This document shows, in pieces, positions 31,726 to 32,746 of a stretch of DNA of 32,746 nt. The notes beneath the pieces were generated by a model. That model did not search any database. It was not told the DNA's origin and saw only the letters and a list, made by a program, of their open reading frames with translations. The translations under genes and the position numbers were made by a program. This DNA is from Candidatus Magnetaquicoccus inordinatus (GTDB lineage: Bacteria > Pseudomonadota > Magnetococcia > Magnetococcales > Magnetaquicoccaceae), in assembly GCF_004217665.1 (NCBI RefSeq), contig NZ_RXIU01000013.1, positions 1 to 32,746 on the forward strand, in the 5' to 3' direction. Within the stretch, counting starts at the first letter, position 1; each line of letters opens with the position of its first letter.

Positions 31726-32199
31726 ATGTTTGACGAAACTGCATTACAAAGAGCTAAAGAATACGAGCACCCCCGCCGTCGTTTGTTGGGCCTGTTGCAA
31801 CGGGGTCACACGGCGGGGGGCAAAACAATGCTATCCGGCCAGCTTAATGGGCGCCATGTTGCAGTAATTCTTGCCCGTCCAGCAAAAAAACAGCCAGGGG
31901 TTCGTCGCGGTGAGCAACCAATTTATGGAGAGTGGACAGCCTTTGTTGGAAGTCGTGAGGTGGGGCGGTTTGTGACTGCTACTTCGATGTGGGGGGGGCC
32001 GTTGCTGGTCGGGTGTTTGGAATGCGTGGAGGGGGTTTTATTTGTTAATGCGTGGGGATCTTTTAATGCACCAGTTTATCGAGATCCAACCCCTCAACAG
32101 CCTCCTTCCGGCGGTGTAATGAAGCAACTGACCGTACATATTCACCATGGTGAAATGCCTGAATTGGAAGAGATTTTGAAGGTGGGAAACAATGGCTGA
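31726..32199 (+). CDS. Hypothetical element-borne protein
   Basis: 157 residues from the ATG at 31726 (GAGGT 5 bases upstream). Not recognised. The N-terminal third is basic (YEHPRRRLLGLLQRGH); the middle looks like a beta-rich domain (YGEWTAFVGSREVGRFVTATSMWGG). The end is acidic (MPELEEILKVGNNG). It overlaps the terminase-like gene by 8 bases. The frame is open back to 31504, overlapping the preceding gene, which is unlikely to be used. Confidence 0.65.
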   Translation: MFDETALQRAKEYEHPRRRLLGLLQRGHTAGGKTMLSGQLNGRHVAVILARPAKKQPGVRRGEQPIYGEWTAFVGSREVGRFVTATSMWGGPLLVGCLECVEGVLFVNAWGSFNAPVYRDPTPQQPPSGGVMKQLTVHIHHGEMPELEEILKVGNNG

Positions 32200-32701
32200 A
32201 AAACCAACTGTGACAAAAATGCAACAGTGTCAGGGTAAACCGGCATCACCGGCCTTTCCATCCAAGCGGCGGCAGATTTTTCTGAAGGCTCTGGCGCTGG
32301 GGGGCGTCGTCACCCATGCGGCGGCATCGGCGGGGGCAAGTCGAAAAACCTTGTACGCTTTTCGGGCAACAAATCCAGAGTTTGCCGAAGAATGGGATAA
32401 CGCCTTGGAATCATTTGCTGATAGTCTGGAGCAAGCGGCACGGCAAAGGGGTGTTGATGGCTGGCAAGAGCCAGTTTATCAGGGTGGGCAACTGGTCGGA
32501 ACTGTGCGTAAATATTCTGATTCTCTGCTGCTGGCCATGTTGCGGGCACGGAAGCCGGAGTATCGGCCAGCGGCACAGGTGCCAGCACCACCACCGGCAC
32601 CAGAGAAAAAAGAACGAGATCCAGAAAAGATTGCGCGAAAGATTGCATTTGCTCTGGCTCTTGCTGCAAAAAATGCAGAGCAGAAAGGAGGCGACGGGTA
32701 A
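32192..32701 (+). CDS. Terminase-small-subunit-like protein
   Basis: 169 residues. A helix-turn-helix (FLKALALGGVVTHAAASAGASRKTLYAFRATNPEFAEEWDNAL) is followed by a helical region with LLLAMLRARKPEYR, the layout of phage terminase small subunits that recognise packaging DNA. A Pro/Ala hinge and a Lys/Glu-rich helix end the protein. AGGTGGG precedes the ATG. The remaining 45 bases of the window show no gene start. A large terminase gene would be expected next, outside the window; other phage regulators share this helix-turn-helix, so the call is moderate. Confidence 0.65.
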   Translation: MAEKPTVTKMQQCQGKPASPAFPSKRRQIFLKALALGGVVTHAAASAGASRKTLYAFRATNPEFAEEWDNALESFADSLEQAARQRGVDGWQEPVYQGGQLVGTVRKYSDSLLLAMLRARKPEYRPAAQVPAPPPAPEKKERDPEKIARKIAFALALAAKNAEQKGGDG

Positions 32702-32746
32702 AACTGATTTTATGGCGTGATCAAAATATTTTGGCAGGCGTGACCC

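Larger units (their letters stand above)
26071..32746 (+). mobile_element. Integrated satellite/prophage-like element, left part
   Basis: Starting at the 3' end of tRNA-Ser, all genes run on the plus strand in the order tyrosine integrase, unknown, AlpA-like regulator, zinc-ribbon/TOPRIM primase, RecA-like helicase, iteron array, two unknown small proteins, terminase-small-subunit-like. This order and the tRNA site match P4-like satellites and phage-inducible islands that carry packaging genes. A second copy of the tRNA 3' end (attR) is not in the window, so the right boundary and any capsid genes lie outside. A full prophage or a replicating integrative element are alternatives. Confidence 0.8.

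Noticed and set aside
26071-32746. Search for attR (a second copy of the tRNA-Ser 3' end)
   Set aside because: No copy of the T-arm/acceptor end was seen to the right, so the element must end beyond the window.

Overview
The window is ordinary proteobacterial chromosome (about 1-26070) followed by the left end of an integrated mobile element (about 26071-32746, running off the right edge). The chromosomal part carries a MucR/Ros-type zinc-finger regulator, the succinylase route to diaminopimelate, a type IVa pilin with a likely sigma-54 promoter, and an EnvC/CtpA/divergent polysaccharide deacetylase locus. This mix fits an alphaproteobacterial or early-branching (for example magnetococcal) lineage. 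That placement is inference, because no rRNA or species marker is present.

Layout, left to right. (1) A transposase start cut by the left edge, then a strong extragenic palindrome. (2) A tightly overlapping minus-strand operon: M14 murein-peptide amidase-like carboxypeptidase, dapC, dapD, creA, dapE, nif3-like. It combines DAP synthesis with a probable DAP-peptide hydrolase. (3) A divergent plus-strand run: Tat-exported M15 peptidase, folK, panB, panC, panD, ended by a hairpin shared with a convergent, AT-rich, secreted ParBc_2-type protein. (4) mucR and a pilin gene. (5) A minus-strand sulfur cluster read rrf2, hesA/moeB-like E1, cysteine synthase, second E1-like protein, tusA-like. (6) coaBC with its own promoter. 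(7) A long minus-strand operon read gpmI, envC-like, ctpA, divergent polysaccharide deacetylase, and two tandem proteins with degenerate GGDEF domains. (8) tRNA-Ser(CGA).

The mobile element starts just past the tRNA-Ser gene. All its genes are on the plus strand: tyrosine integrase, an unknown protein, AlpA-like regulator, zinc-ribbon/TOPRIM primase, RecA-like helicase, a 217-bp array of 8-bp iterons (11 direct and 3 inverted copies in three modules), two unknown proteins, and a terminase-small-subunit-like protein. The order integrase, alpA, primase, helicase, origin, packaging resembles P4-like satellites and phage-inducible islands that carry packaging genes.

The two observations most worth following are these. 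First, the two E1-like proteins of the sulfur cluster look like complementary halves of one enzyme. One keeps the ATP site but lacks the N-terminal RYxRQ arm; the other keeps the arm but has lost the ATP site. Eukaryotic heterodimeric E1 enzymes divide labour in the same way. Second, the iteron array looks like the replication origin of the integrated element.
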